In this document: piece after piece, positions 9,080 through 16,824 of the stretch | How the letters are laid out: each line of letters opens with the position of its first letter | How positions within the stretch are numbered: the first letter of the stretch is position 1 | DNA from: JAHEFT01 sp963700705 | GTDB taxonomy: Bacteria; Pseudomonadota; Gammaproteobacteria; Xanthomonadales; SZUA-36 | NCBI GenBank assembly: GCA_963700705.1 | Contig: CAVOYQ010000021.1 | Span: forward strand, 130,942 to 194,941 | DNA length: 64,000 nt | Direction: 5' to 3' | The notes under the pieces: generated by a model | What the model was told of the DNA's origin: nothing | Database searches by the model: none | Seen by the model: only the letters and a program-made list of their open reading frames with translations | Program-made: the position numbers and the translations under genes

Positions 9080-9553
9080 TCACACTGGTTTTATCGTCTC
9101 TGTTGAGCCTAAAAAAGCGTACCCTGCTGCCGCGTATCGACCGGCTTGTTTGGCGCCGCGGGCTGTGCTGGTTCCGCCGGGCGATCCGGGGGCGATTTTT
9201 TCGCTTTTGGCTTTACCGTCGGGAGGGGGTGGGCTTTCGACTTTTTCGTCCTGCTCTGCGACGTCCGCCTTCGGTCCCGCAGACTTCAATACCAGCGCCA
9301 ACAGCTTGCCGACGGTGCAATGGGATTCGAGGTCATGTCTCAGGGCTTTTCGCCGGTTAATTTTGTACCGGTTACGCCGTCCGTGCTTGGACACTTCCAG
9401 GAAACCTTCCTGCTGGAGGTCATGGACAATTTTTTGCACCGCACGTTCGGTGATACCCACCTCGGCAGCGACATCCCTGAGGCGGATATCCTGGTTTTTT
9501 GCAAGGCAAACCAGCACGTGGCCGTAGTTGCTGAAAAAAGTCCAATCACCCAT
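9080..9553 (-). CDS. Winged-helix transcriptional regulator (MarR/ArsR-like)
   Basis: The protein has about 157 residues. Its N-terminal winged helix-turn-helix is seen as IRLRDVAAEVGITERAVQKI (recognition helix) followed by EGFLEVSKHGRRNRYKINRR (wing). The C-terminal 60 residues are Pro/Lys/Ala-rich and probably disordered. Two adjacent ATG codons exist; the second (9553) has better spacing from the GAGGG site at 9564-9560. It is divergent from nhaA over 125 bp, with facing promoters that overlap, so it may control nhaA, itself or the downstream oxidoreductase. No effector domain is recognised. Confidence 0.75.
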   Translation of the reverse strand: MGDWTFFSNYGHVLVCLAKNQDIRLRDVAAEVGITERAVQKIVHDLQQEGFLEVSKHGRRNRYKINRRKALRHDLESHCTVGKLLALVLKSAGPKADVAEQDEKVESPPPPDGKAKSEKIAPGSPGGTSTARGAKQAGRYAAAGYAFLGSTETIKPV

Positions 9554-9611
9554 CATATGCCCTCGAAGTGAATCACCCGGCCAGCAATGTTTTGAATATC
9601 TTTAAGTAAGA

Positions 9612-9640
9612 ATTATAATTCGTGTTTACAAATTCTTCAA
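9612..9640 (-). promoter_or_regulatory. Putative promoter of the winged-helix regulator
   Basis: On the minus strand TTGAAG (9640-9635) and TATAAT (9617-9612) are separated by 17 bases, a good sigma-70 match. It overlaps the oppositely directed nhaA promoter candidate. Confidence 0.55.
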
Positions 9641-9654
9641 ATTGAACTTATGAT
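9625..9654 (+). promoter_or_regulatory. Putative nhaA promoter
   Basis: TTTACA (9625-9630) and TATGAT (9649-9654) with an 18-base spacer match sigma-70 consensus at five of six positions each. A start near 9661 leaves a short leader carrying AGGAA at 9666-9670, eight bases before the nhaA ATG. Confidence 0.55.
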
Positions 9655-9678
9655 GCAGAAAGCCCAGGAATTCAGTTA

Positions 9679-10885
9679 ATGAAAAATCTAATAGTTTCCA
9701 AGAATCCCATTGAATTCATGAGCAATTTCATGAAGCTTGAATCCTCAAGTGGCTACTTGCTGATTGCGGCAATGGTCCTTGCGCTGGCCGTGGCCAATAT
9801 TCCCGCTGCCCAGACGGTATACGAATGGATCCTGGGACTCCACCTGGCGGTTACCATTGGCGGACTGGGCGTAGACAAGCCTCTGCTGTTATGGGTGAAC
9901 GACGCCCTGATGGTGTTTTTTTTCATGCTGGTCGGATTGGAGCTCAAACGCGAGGTGGTCGAAGGACAGCTGTCAAAACCCGACCAGGTTGCCCTGCCGG
10001 TGCTTGCTGCGCTGGGTGGACTGGTGTCTTCCCGCGGCCATTTTCTGGTTCATCAACGGTGATATCGCCGGCCAGAGAAACGGCTGGGCGATCCCCACGG
10101 CAACCGATATCGCGTTTGCGCTGGCCATGCTGGGACTCCTCGGTTCCCGCGTCCCGGTCTCATTGAAAGTATTTCTCACGACGATTGCCATCGTTGACGA
10201 CATCGCAGCGATCGTCATCATCGCCATTTTCTATACCAGCGACCTGAGCCTGGTCAGCCTGGGCCTGGCCGGACTGGGCGTCGCCATACTGTTCGTGCTG
10301 AACCGCTTCAAAGTCATGCGGCTGGCCCCCTACATGCTGACCGCGCTGTTTATCTGGTTGTGCGTACTCAAATCCGGGGTGCACGCCACGCTCGCCGGGG
10401 TCGTGGTTGCCATGTTTATTCCGCTGTCACCGGGCGACAGTAATTCGCCTGCCCGCCACCTGGAACACACGCTGCACCCCTGGGTGGCGTTTGCAGTATT
10501 GCCGATTTTCGCATTCGCAAATGCCGGGGTTTCTTTTTCGGGAATGAGCATGGAAAAACTGGGTAACGGGGTGTCGCTGGGTATTATCCTCGGCCTGGTT
10601 CTGGGCAAACAACTCGGCGTTTTTGGCATGGTCGTACTGGCGCGCCTGCTGGGTATCGCGAAATTACCCCCGGGGGCGACCTGGGGTCAGATTTACGGAG
10701 TCGCCTTGCTGTGCGGCATCGGATTTACCATGAGCCTGTTCATAGGCACGCTCGCTTTTGAACACGGCGATTTTGACTTGCTTGCGAACGTGAAAATGGG
10801 TGTGTTGATTGGCTCGGTGATTTCGGCGGTCGCCGGCCTGCTGGTATTGCACTTCGCTTTACCCAAAGCCGCCAACGGCCAATAG
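9679..10885 (+). CDS. nhaA: Na+/H+ antiporter NhaA (one frameshift)
   Basis: NhaA exchanges cytoplasmic Na+ for external protons in the inner membrane and supports salt and pH tolerance. The restored protein of about 401 residues shows FFFMLVGLELKREVVEGQL, the TDIAFALAMLGLLGSRVP block and the ion-binding pair in IAIVDDIAAIVIIAIFY (two adjacent Asp). It ends with LCGIGFTMSLFIGTLAF. An extra base near 10025-10030 breaks the frame between GGLV and PAAIFWFIN; dropping one T gives GGLVLPAAIFWFIN. A ribosome-binding site AGGAA sits at 9666. Its stop is 3 bp from the convergent PhzF gene stop. The divergent winged-helix gene is a candidate regulator. Confidence 0.93.
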
Positions 10886-10888
10886 GTG

Positions 10889-11788
10889 CTACCCGATTGT
10901 GATGACGCCTTCACAGACCATCACACAGTCTCCGCCAATCCAGGTCGCCTCGACGGTTCCGTTTTTCTTCCGTGTCCGGGCCTCGAGGATACTGGGACGT
11001 CCCATTTCCACTCCCTGGGCAATACGCCAGCGGTAGTCACCTGAATCGGCCGGATCGTAATGACTGAGCATCGCTGCGAGCGCGCAGTTCGCGCTGCCGG
11101 TGGCCGGATCTTCAGGAACGCCATCAAGGGGTGCAAACATCCTGGCCTGTATATCGACGTCGCCGGACACACGCACGTAGAGGAGGATGTCCGGGGTAAT
11201 CCCGTCACTGTTCAATGACCGCATCGAGTCCGTATCGAACCGGGCGCGTGCCAGCACTTCCGGACTCGGCAATTCCACGATCAGAAAAGGCAAACCAACC
11301 CCGGCAACCCGCGGCGGGTGAACTTCCTCGAGGATCTCTTCAGGTTCGATCGAGAGTGCAGCGGCGGCCATTTCCCGGGATACCGGCGGACCGAGTGTCA
11401 GGCCCTGGGGCGCCAGCAATTCGCAACGGTAGGAATCGTTCTCCTGCGGGTAGATGGTAACCGGCACCAGGCCGGCTTCTTCTTCAAAGGTCACGGTCAG
11501 TGGAGATTCGACGGGCCCGAACGCGCCGGATTTGGCCAAAACGAAGGCGGTGCCGATGTTGGGGTGTCCCGCGAATGGGACTTCCCTGGCCGGAGTGAAA
11601 ATCCGGACTTTTCGTGTTTGACCCTGTTCCGGCGGCAGCACAAAAGTGGTTTCCGAATAATTGAATTCCCTCGCGATCTGCTGCATCTGTTGACTGGAAA
11701 GCCCGCTGGCGTCGGGCAATACCGCCAGCTGATTTCCGCCGAAGCGTTCGCTGGTAAAAACGTCACAGGTGAAAAATTTATAGGTCAT
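10889..11788 (-). CDS. PhzF family isomerase/epimerase
   Basis: This PhzF-fold protein has 299 residues from the ATG at 11788 (MTYKFFTCDVFTSERFGGNQ). The catalytic Glu lies in FNYSETTFV, and the ring-binding loops are PFAGHPNIGTAFVL and PEDPATGSANCALAAML. Relatives isomerise or epimerise small ring acids (PhzF, DapF-like); the substrate here is unknown. A GTG at 11803 is an alternative start with GGAG four bases upstream. The ATG fits the family N-terminus better and overlaps the corrected end of the upstream flavin reductase gene by 11 bp. Confidence 0.9.
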   Translation of the reverse strand: MTYKFFTCDVFTSERFGGNQLAVLPDASGLSSQQMQQIAREFNYSETTFVLPPEQGQTRKVRIFTPAREVPFAGHPNIGTAFVLAKSGAFGPVESPLTVTFEEEAGLVPVTIYPQENDSYRCELLAPQGLTLGPPVSREMAAAALSIEPEEILEEVHPPRVAGVGLPFLIVELPSPEVLARARFDTDSMRSLNSDGITPDILLYVRVSGDVDIQARMFAPLDGVPEDPATGSANCALAAMLSHYDPADSGDYRWRIAQGVEMGRPSILEARTRKKNGTVEATWIGGDCVMVCEGVITIG

Positions 11789-12336
11789 CCGGCTGAATTT
11801 CACAAAACTCCATGAATCCGCGTACGAACTGTTCCAGTCGATGATGAATCGATTCGTCCGCCAGCTGCGCCATCCTCGTCGAATACCCCGGCCGCCTGCG
11901 AGACCATCAGGCGATGCCCGGTATACAGCCGTGAACCCAGGCCGCGAAATACCGGCAACCAGGCATTCTGGGCCAGTATGGTGCCAAAACCTCCCGGCGA
12001 AGCCCCGATGACGGCGACGGGTTTGCCATGGAAAACATTCCGGATATCGAGTGACGGCCGGGACAGCCAGTCTATCGAGTTTTTCAACACACCCGGAACC
12101 GAGTTGTTGTATTCCGGACTGAACAGCAGTAGTCCCCTGGCATCGATCAAAAGCTTTTTAAGATCCAAAACCGCTTCGGGCATGCCCTCAGCCTCGACAT
12201 CGGCGTTGTACATGGGAATCGCCCCAATATCCCCGACCCGGATCAGCCGGGGAAACCGGTTTTGCGCAGCCTGCAAAAGCGCGGAGTTGTAGGAACCTTT
12301 CCTAAGGCTTCCGGAAATTCCCAGGATGGTATTCAA
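11778..12336 (-). CDS. NADPH-dependent FMN reductase (one frameshift near the end)
   Basis: This flavodoxin-like NAD(P)H:FMN/quinone reductase is about 186 residues long. FMN-binding motifs are ILGISGSLRKGSYNSALL, LLFSPEYNNSVPGVLKNSID and VIGASPGGFGTILAQ. The TTG start at 12336 is supported by GGAGAG five bases upstream. As sequenced, the frame slips near 11861-11870 after VFDEDG. The other frame then gives ADESIHHRLEQFVRGFME, the normal family C-terminus, and ends at 11778 inside the phzF start. That overlap suggests translational coupling. Its likely role is cytosolic flavin or quinone reduction. Confidence 0.85.
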
Positions 12337-12355
12337 ATGATCTCTCCCTGTCCTC

Positions 12356-14365
12356 TCATATCACGGCCGCCAGTTCTGATCCCTGTTTGATGGCGCGCTT
12401 GGCATCCAGCTCTACCGCCACGTCGGCGCCCCCGATCAGGTGTACTTTCACGCCTGCGGTCAACAGCGGCGCCTGCAGGTCACGGCAAGGCGTCTGCCCG
12501 GCGCAGATGATCACGTTATCGACCGCCAGGAGTTCTTCCTTGCTGTCACGCTCGATCAGCAGGCCAGATCCGTCAATCCGCCTGTAACTCACACCGGCTA
12601 ACATTTTCACGCCCCGCTTCTTCAGATTGAGCCGATGGATCCAGCCGGTCGTCTTGCCCAATCCCTTTCCGGGCTTGCCGGGCTTGCGTTGCAGCAACCA
12701 GATTTCCCGCTCAAGCGGCTCGGGTTCAGCTGTGACCCCCGCCACGCCGCCCCGCGCTTCAAGATTCATATCGATGCCCCATTGACGGGCAAATTCTTCA
12801 GGTACCGGAAAATCGGGTCCGTTATGGGAATCGTGCGCCAGGAATTCTGCGACATCGAACCCGATACCGCCTGCCCCGATGATCGCAACGCTGCGACCCA
12901 CCCGGGCATCCCCCCTCAGCACGTCGATGTAGCTCAGAACTTTTTCATGCCTGATCCCCTCGATATCCGGGATCCTTGGTTTGACGCCGCTGGCCAGAAC
13001 GACTTCGTCAAATCCTTTCAACTTTTCAACGTCGGCGCTGACGCCCAATTTTACGTCGACACCCGTGAGCTCCAGTTGCCGTGAATAGTAGTTCAGCGCC
13101 TCGTAGAATTCCTCTTTTCCCGGAATCCGCTTGGCCATGTTGAACTGCCCGCCAATCCGGTCCGCCTCATCGAAAAGCGTGACCTTGTGCCCACGGCCGG
13201 CAGCAACGGTTGCAAACGCCAGGCCTGCAGGGCCGGCGCCTACGACAGCCAGGGATTTTGCTTTCACGGTGGGCAGATAGTTGAGCTCGGTCTCGTGGCA
13301 AGCCCGGGGATTGAGCAGGCATGAGGCCGTCTGACGATTGAAGGTGTGGTCGAGGCAGGCCTGGTTGCAGGCAATACAGACATTGATCTCATCCGCCCTG
13401 CCCGATTCCGCTTTTTTGACAAACTCGGGATCCGCCAGCAACGGCCGGGCCATGGAAACCATGTCCGCATCACCATCTGCAAGCACCTTCTCTGCAACCC
13501 CCGGCGTATTGATCCGATTGGTGGTCACCAGCGGTATGTTCACTTCCCCTTTGAGCTTGCGGGTTACCCAGGTAAACCCGGCCCGGGGCACCATGGTTGC
13601 GATGGTGGGGATGCGAGCCTCGTGCCAGCCGATACCGGTATTGATGATGGTCGCGCCGGCTTTCTCCACGGCCTTCGCCTGCGCGACGATCTCATCCCAG
13701 GTGTTGCCATCGGGCACCAGGTCGAGCATTGAAAGGCGGTAGATGATGATGAATTGTTCACCGACGGCCGCGCGGATGCGCCGGACGATTTCGACGGCGA
13801 TGCGAAAGCGCCCTGCCGCTTCGCCACCCCATTCATCGTTGCGCTTGTTGACGCGCGGTGTGGTGAACTCATTGATGAAATACCCTTCCGAACCCATGAC
13901 TTCCACGCCGTCATAGCCGGCTTTCTGCGCCAATTTGGCCGCGCGGACGAATCCCCGGATTTCGCGCCGGATGCCCCTGGCTGAAAGCGCCCGCGGTTTG
14001 AACGGCGTGATCGGCGACTGGATGGCGCTCGGGGCGACCGTGAAGGGGTGATAGCCGTAGCGGCCGGCGTGAAGGATTTGCATGCAGATACGGCCGCCTT
14101 CGGCGTGGACAGCCTGCGTGACTTTGCGGTGCAGCCTGACCTGCCAGGGAAACATCATCGAAGAAGCAAACGGCCCCAGCCAGCCGCGCACGGTCGGAGC
14201 CATGCCGCCGGTGACGATCAAGCCGACTCCACCGGCAGCCCGCTCGGCAAAATAGGCCGCCAGTCTCGGATAATCCTTTGCCCGGTCTTCGAGGCCGGTA
14301 TGCATCGAGCCCATCAACACCCGGTTCTTCAGGGTCAGGAAGCCGAGGTCGAGCGGCGCCAGCAT
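12356..14365 (-). CDS. fadH: NADPH-dependent 2,4-dienoyl-CoA reductase
   Basis: FadH reduces 2,4-dienoyl-CoA during beta-oxidation of unsaturated fatty acids. The old-yellow-enzyme barrel carries APLDLGFLTLKNRVLMGSMH, HAGRYGYHP and MGSEGYFINEF. The 4Fe-4S cysteines lie in CIACNQACLDHTF followed by TASCLLNPRACHE. The FAD/NADPH part shows VVGAGPAGLAFA and AIIGAGGIGFDVAEFL. The frame as sequenced starts at 14365 (669 residues). An ATG at 14396 overlaps the stop of the upstream phosphorylase (ATGA). Removing one T near 14381 joins it as MTVKDEHYPHMLAPLDLG, matching the usual N-terminus (residues before LAPLDLG), so the true start is probably 14396. Confidence 0.95.
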   Translation of the reverse strand: MLAPLDLGFLTLKNRVLMGSMHTGLEDRAKDYPRLAAYFAERAAGGVGLIVTGGMAPTVRGWLGPFASSMMFPWQVRLHRKVTQAVHAEGGRICMQILHAGRYGYHPFTVAPSAIQSPITPFKPRALSARGIRREIRGFVRAAKLAQKAGYDGVEVMGSEGYFINEFTTPRVNKRNDEWGGEAAGRFRIAVEIVRRIRAAVGEQFIIIYRLSMLDLVPDGNTWDEIVAQAKAVEKAGATIINTGIGWHEARIPTIATMVPRAGFTWVTRKLKGEVNIPLVTTNRINTPGVAEKVLADGDADMVSMARPLLADPEFVKKAESGRADEINVCIACNQACLDHTFNRQTASCLLNPRACHETELNYLPTVKAKSLAVVGAGPAGLAFATVAAGRGHKVTLFDEADRIGGQFNMAKRIPGKEEFYEALNYYSRQLELTGVDVKLGVSADVEKLKGFDEVVLASGVKPRIPDIEGIRHEKVLSYIDVLRGDARVGRSVAIIGAGGIGFDVAEFLAHDSHNGPDFPVPEEFARQWGIDMNLEARGGVAGVTAEPEPLEREIWLLQRKPGKPGKGLGKTTGWIHRLNLKKRGVKMLAGVSYRRIDGSGLLIERDSKEELLAVDNVIICAGQTPCRDLQAPLLTAGVKVHLIGGADVAVELDAKRAIKQGSELAAVI

Positions 14366-14392
14366 ATGGGGGTAGTGTTCAGTCTTTGACTG

Positions 14393-15148
14393 TCATTTCT
14401 GTTCAGCCAGTGCGGTGACCAGCGCGCGCAGCAATGCGCGAACCCTGGCCATGGGTTGCCTCAGTGTTTCCGCGATGTCGGCCTCTGAAATCAGGTCTCC
14501 GCCGACGCCTGCGCCCCAGTTGGATACCACGGCAATACCCGCGAAATCGAGCCCGAGTTCGCGCGCCAGGGCAGCTTCCGGCAGCGATGTCATGCCGGCC
14601 ATGTCACAACCGTCACGCCGGGCCCTTTCAACCTCGGCAGCGCTTTCCAGCCGGGGACCCTGGAAGACCCCGATACAGCCGCCATCAACGATCTCGATCG
14701 ATTGAGCGGCTGCACTTTGCAGCAGCAGGTGACGCAATGGGCCTGCATAGGGACGCGTGAAATCCACGTGCACCAGCGGAACATCCGCAGAATCGAAATA
14801 CGTGTGCTCACGCCCCCAACTGTAGTCGATCAACTGGTCCGGCGCGGCCAACGTTCCGGGCGCGTATTCCCCGGTAATTCCGCCAACAGCAGACACGGCC
14901 AGCACGTGATCCGCCCCCGCTTCCCGCAGCGCCCAGAGGTTGGCGCGGTAGTTGACCCGGTGCGGAGGAAAACGATGCGGGCTGCCATGCCGGGGAAGGA
15001 ACAGTAACCGTACCGGGTCCGAGCTGATGACCCGGATCGGCGCCGAGGGTGCTCCATACGGGGTGTCTACCACGAGTGTTTCTGCCGCCTCGGCCAGTTC
15101 GGTCAGGCCGGTCCCGCCGATCAGCGCCAGGGTTGGCGGCGCACTCAC
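14393..15148 (-). CDS. S-methyl-5'-thioinosine phosphorylase (PNP/MTAP family)
   Basis: This purine nucleoside phosphorylase-superfamily enzyme has 251 residues. Motifs are LALIGGTGLTEL (phosphate loop), LFLPRHGSPHRFPPHRVNYR and CDMAGMTSLPEAALARELG, followed by VVSNWGAGV. The Asn in VVSNWG sits where adenine-specific MTAPs carry Asp and 6-oxopurine PNPs carry Asn, which favours methylthioinosine or hypoxanthine specificity, as known for Pseudomonas PA3004. The GTG start at 15148 overlaps the hpt stop (GTGA), and its stop overlaps an ATG for fadH. The neighbouring hpt would reclaim the released hypoxanthine. The family is sure; the substrate is inferred from one residue and context. Confidence 0.88.
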   Translation of the reverse strand: MSAPPTLALIGGTGLTELAEAAETLVVDTPYGAPSAPIRVISSDPVRLLFLPRHGSPHRFPPHRVNYRANLWALREAGADHVLAVSAVGGITGEYAPGTLAAPDQLIDYSWGREHTYFDSADVPLVHVDFTRPYAGPLRHLLLQSAAAQSIEIVDGGCIGVFQGPRLESAAEVERARRDGCDMAGMTSLPEAALARELGLDFAGIAVVSNWGAGVGGDLISEADIAETLRQPMARVRALLRALVTALAEQK

Positions 15149-15696
15149 CCTGCATTCTCCAGTGCACGGATCTCATCCAGGTGACGCCAGTGCTCGTAAG
15201 CATCCATGCCACAACCGAAAATATACTTATCCCCCGTCTCCAGCCCGATGAAAGCAGGCAACTCACCGGTTGTCTCACGGTCATGAATTTTTCGTACGAG
15301 CACGGCGCTATTGACCGAACGGGCGCCGCGCGAAAGGCAATAGCGCTCGATCATTTGCAGGGTGAGCCCCATATCGTAGATGTCATCGACAATCAACACG
15401 TCCTGTCCTTCCAGGTTCAGTCGTGAAGGAACCCGGAATTCAATTTCTCCACCCGCAGTCTGGCCGGAATAACGGGTGGCATGCACAAAATCCATGCGCA
15501 GGGGCATGTTCAATTTCGCCGCCAGCCAGGCGGCAGGCATGACCCCGCCGGTCATCACGATCAGCAGGACAATTTCCCGTTCGCGGTAATACGCGTTGAC
15601 GGCTTTTGCCATTTTTTCAACGGCCGCCTCGACCTGTTCCTTGCTGGCCACCAGGCTTGATTTTTCCAACAGGACCCTGGGGTCACTTTTATTCAT
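15145..15696 (-). CDS. hpt: Hypoxanthine-guanine phosphoribosyltransferase
   Basis: Hpt converts hypoxanthine or guanine plus PRPP to IMP or GMP. From 15696 the protein is 183 residues, starting MNKSDPRVLLEKSSLV after a GGGGAGGAAACCG ribosome-binding site. Motifs are the PP loop VMTGGVMPAAWLA, the PRPP motif VLIVDDIYDMGLTL, and the base-binding end DKYIFGCGMDAYEHWRHLDEI. Its ATG overlaps the nagZ stop (ATGA) and its stop overlaps the next GTG, so the three genes are read in a chain. A longer frame to 15756 lies inside nagZ and is rejected. Confidence 0.94.
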   Translation of the reverse strand: MNKSDPRVLLEKSSLVASKEQVEAAVEKMAKAVNAYYREREIVLLIVMTGGVMPAAWLAAKLNMPLRMDFVHATRYSGQTAGGEIEFRVPSRLNLEGQDVLIVDDIYDMGLTLQMIERYCLSRGARSVNSAVLVRKIHDRETTGELPAFIGLETGDKYIFGCGMDAYEHWRHLDEIRALENAG

Positions 15697-16739
15697 CGGT
15701 TTCCTCCCCAGGATTGCGCTCCCAGTTCCTCCAGGCTTTGCCGCCAGCGTCGCCACTCCTTGATACCTTCTTTGTCCACCACCACCAACTCCTCTCGATT
15801 AACGGTCGGCTGGCCGTAGAGACTTGAGATCGCAGCACTTGAATCGTTCAGCGGCTCGTCCAGTCCGCCGAGCAACTCTCCGGCATCCCCGGGCTGGCAG
15901 ACCAGCACCAGGTCGCAACCCGCATCCAGGCAAAGACGCGTCCGTTCAACAAGATTACCAACGGATTTTGCCGCATGCATACCCAGGTCATCTGAAAAAA
16001 TGACGCCCCGGTATGCCAGGTCCTGCCGCAAAATGGATTTGAGCCAACGGCTCGAGTATCCGGCCGGCAAGGGATCCACTTCGGGGTAAACCACGTGAGC
16101 AATCATCAGGGCGTCCAACTCTCCGGAAAGTTCCTGGAAGGGTAGAAGGTCGGAGGCGGCGATCTGTTCCAACGTGCGAGCATCGCACACATCGCTCACA
16201 TGCGAATCGGCGATGATGGAACCGTGGCCCGGAAAATGCTTCCCGGTCGTTTTCATACCCGAATCATGCATGCCGGCCAGATAAGCCCGTCCAAGGCGTA
16301 TGACCTCCTGCGGATCGGCGGAAAGCGCGCGATCCCCGATCACGCAACTGCCGCGATCCAGGTCGAGTACCGGAGCAAAGCTCAGATCAATACCCGCGGC
16401 CAACATTTCGGTTGCCATTACCCGGCCGTGGCGATACGCCATGTCCAGTGCTTTTTGCGGATCGGAGCAAGCCAGGTTTCCAAGCACGCCGAGTGGCGGC
16501 AAGCGGGTGAAACCCTCGGTGAGGCGCTGAACCCGGCCCCCTTCCTGGTCGATGCAAATCAAGGGCCGGGGATCGCTGGAATCCCTGATATCGGAAACCA
16601 GGCGGTCAAACTGTTCCCGGTCCGCATAATTCCTCGAAAACAGCACTACGCCGCCGACAGCGGGGTGTGACAGCTGTTCACGGCTGCCGGCATCCAGCCG
16701 GGTTCCGGGTATGCCGATCAGGACGGGTCCGGAATTCAT
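15693..16739 (-). CDS. nagZ: Beta-N-acetylhexosaminidase NagZ
   Basis: NagZ is a cytosolic family-3 glycosidase that removes GlcNAc from anhydromuropeptides during peptidoglycan recycling. It has 348 residues. The substrate Asp lies in CIDQEGGRVQRL. The catalytic His/Asp loop KHFPGHGSIIADSH and the nucleophile Asp in IFSDDLGMHAA are both present. Its stop overlaps the start of hpt. The same nagZ-hpt-phosphorylase order is known in pseudomonads and xanthomonads, where it joins peptidoglycan and purine salvage genes without an obvious common substrate. Confidence 0.96.
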   Translation of the reverse strand: MNSGPVLIGIPGTRLDAGSREQLSHPAVGGVVLFSRNYADREQFDRLVSDIRDSSDPRPLICIDQEGGRVQRLTEGFTRLPPLGVLGNLACSDPQKALDMAYRHGRVMATEMLAAGIDLSFAPVLDLDRGSCVIGDRALSADPQEVIRLGRAYLAGMHDSGMKTTGKHFPGHGSIIADSHVSDVCDARTLEQIAASDLLPFQELSGELDALMIAHVVYPEVDPLPAGYSSRWLKSILRQDLAYRGVIFSDDLGMHAAKSVGNLVERTRLCLDAGCDLVLVCQPGDAGELLGGLDEPLNDSSAAISSLYGQPTVNREELVVVDKEGIKEWRRWRQSLEELGAQSWGGNR

Positions 16740-16824
16740 GCTTTCACCTCATCCCCTGCTTTCGATCCTGCCAGCCGGCCATCGCCGGGCTTGCGGAACC
16801 GATCACGATATCTATTACAGGACA

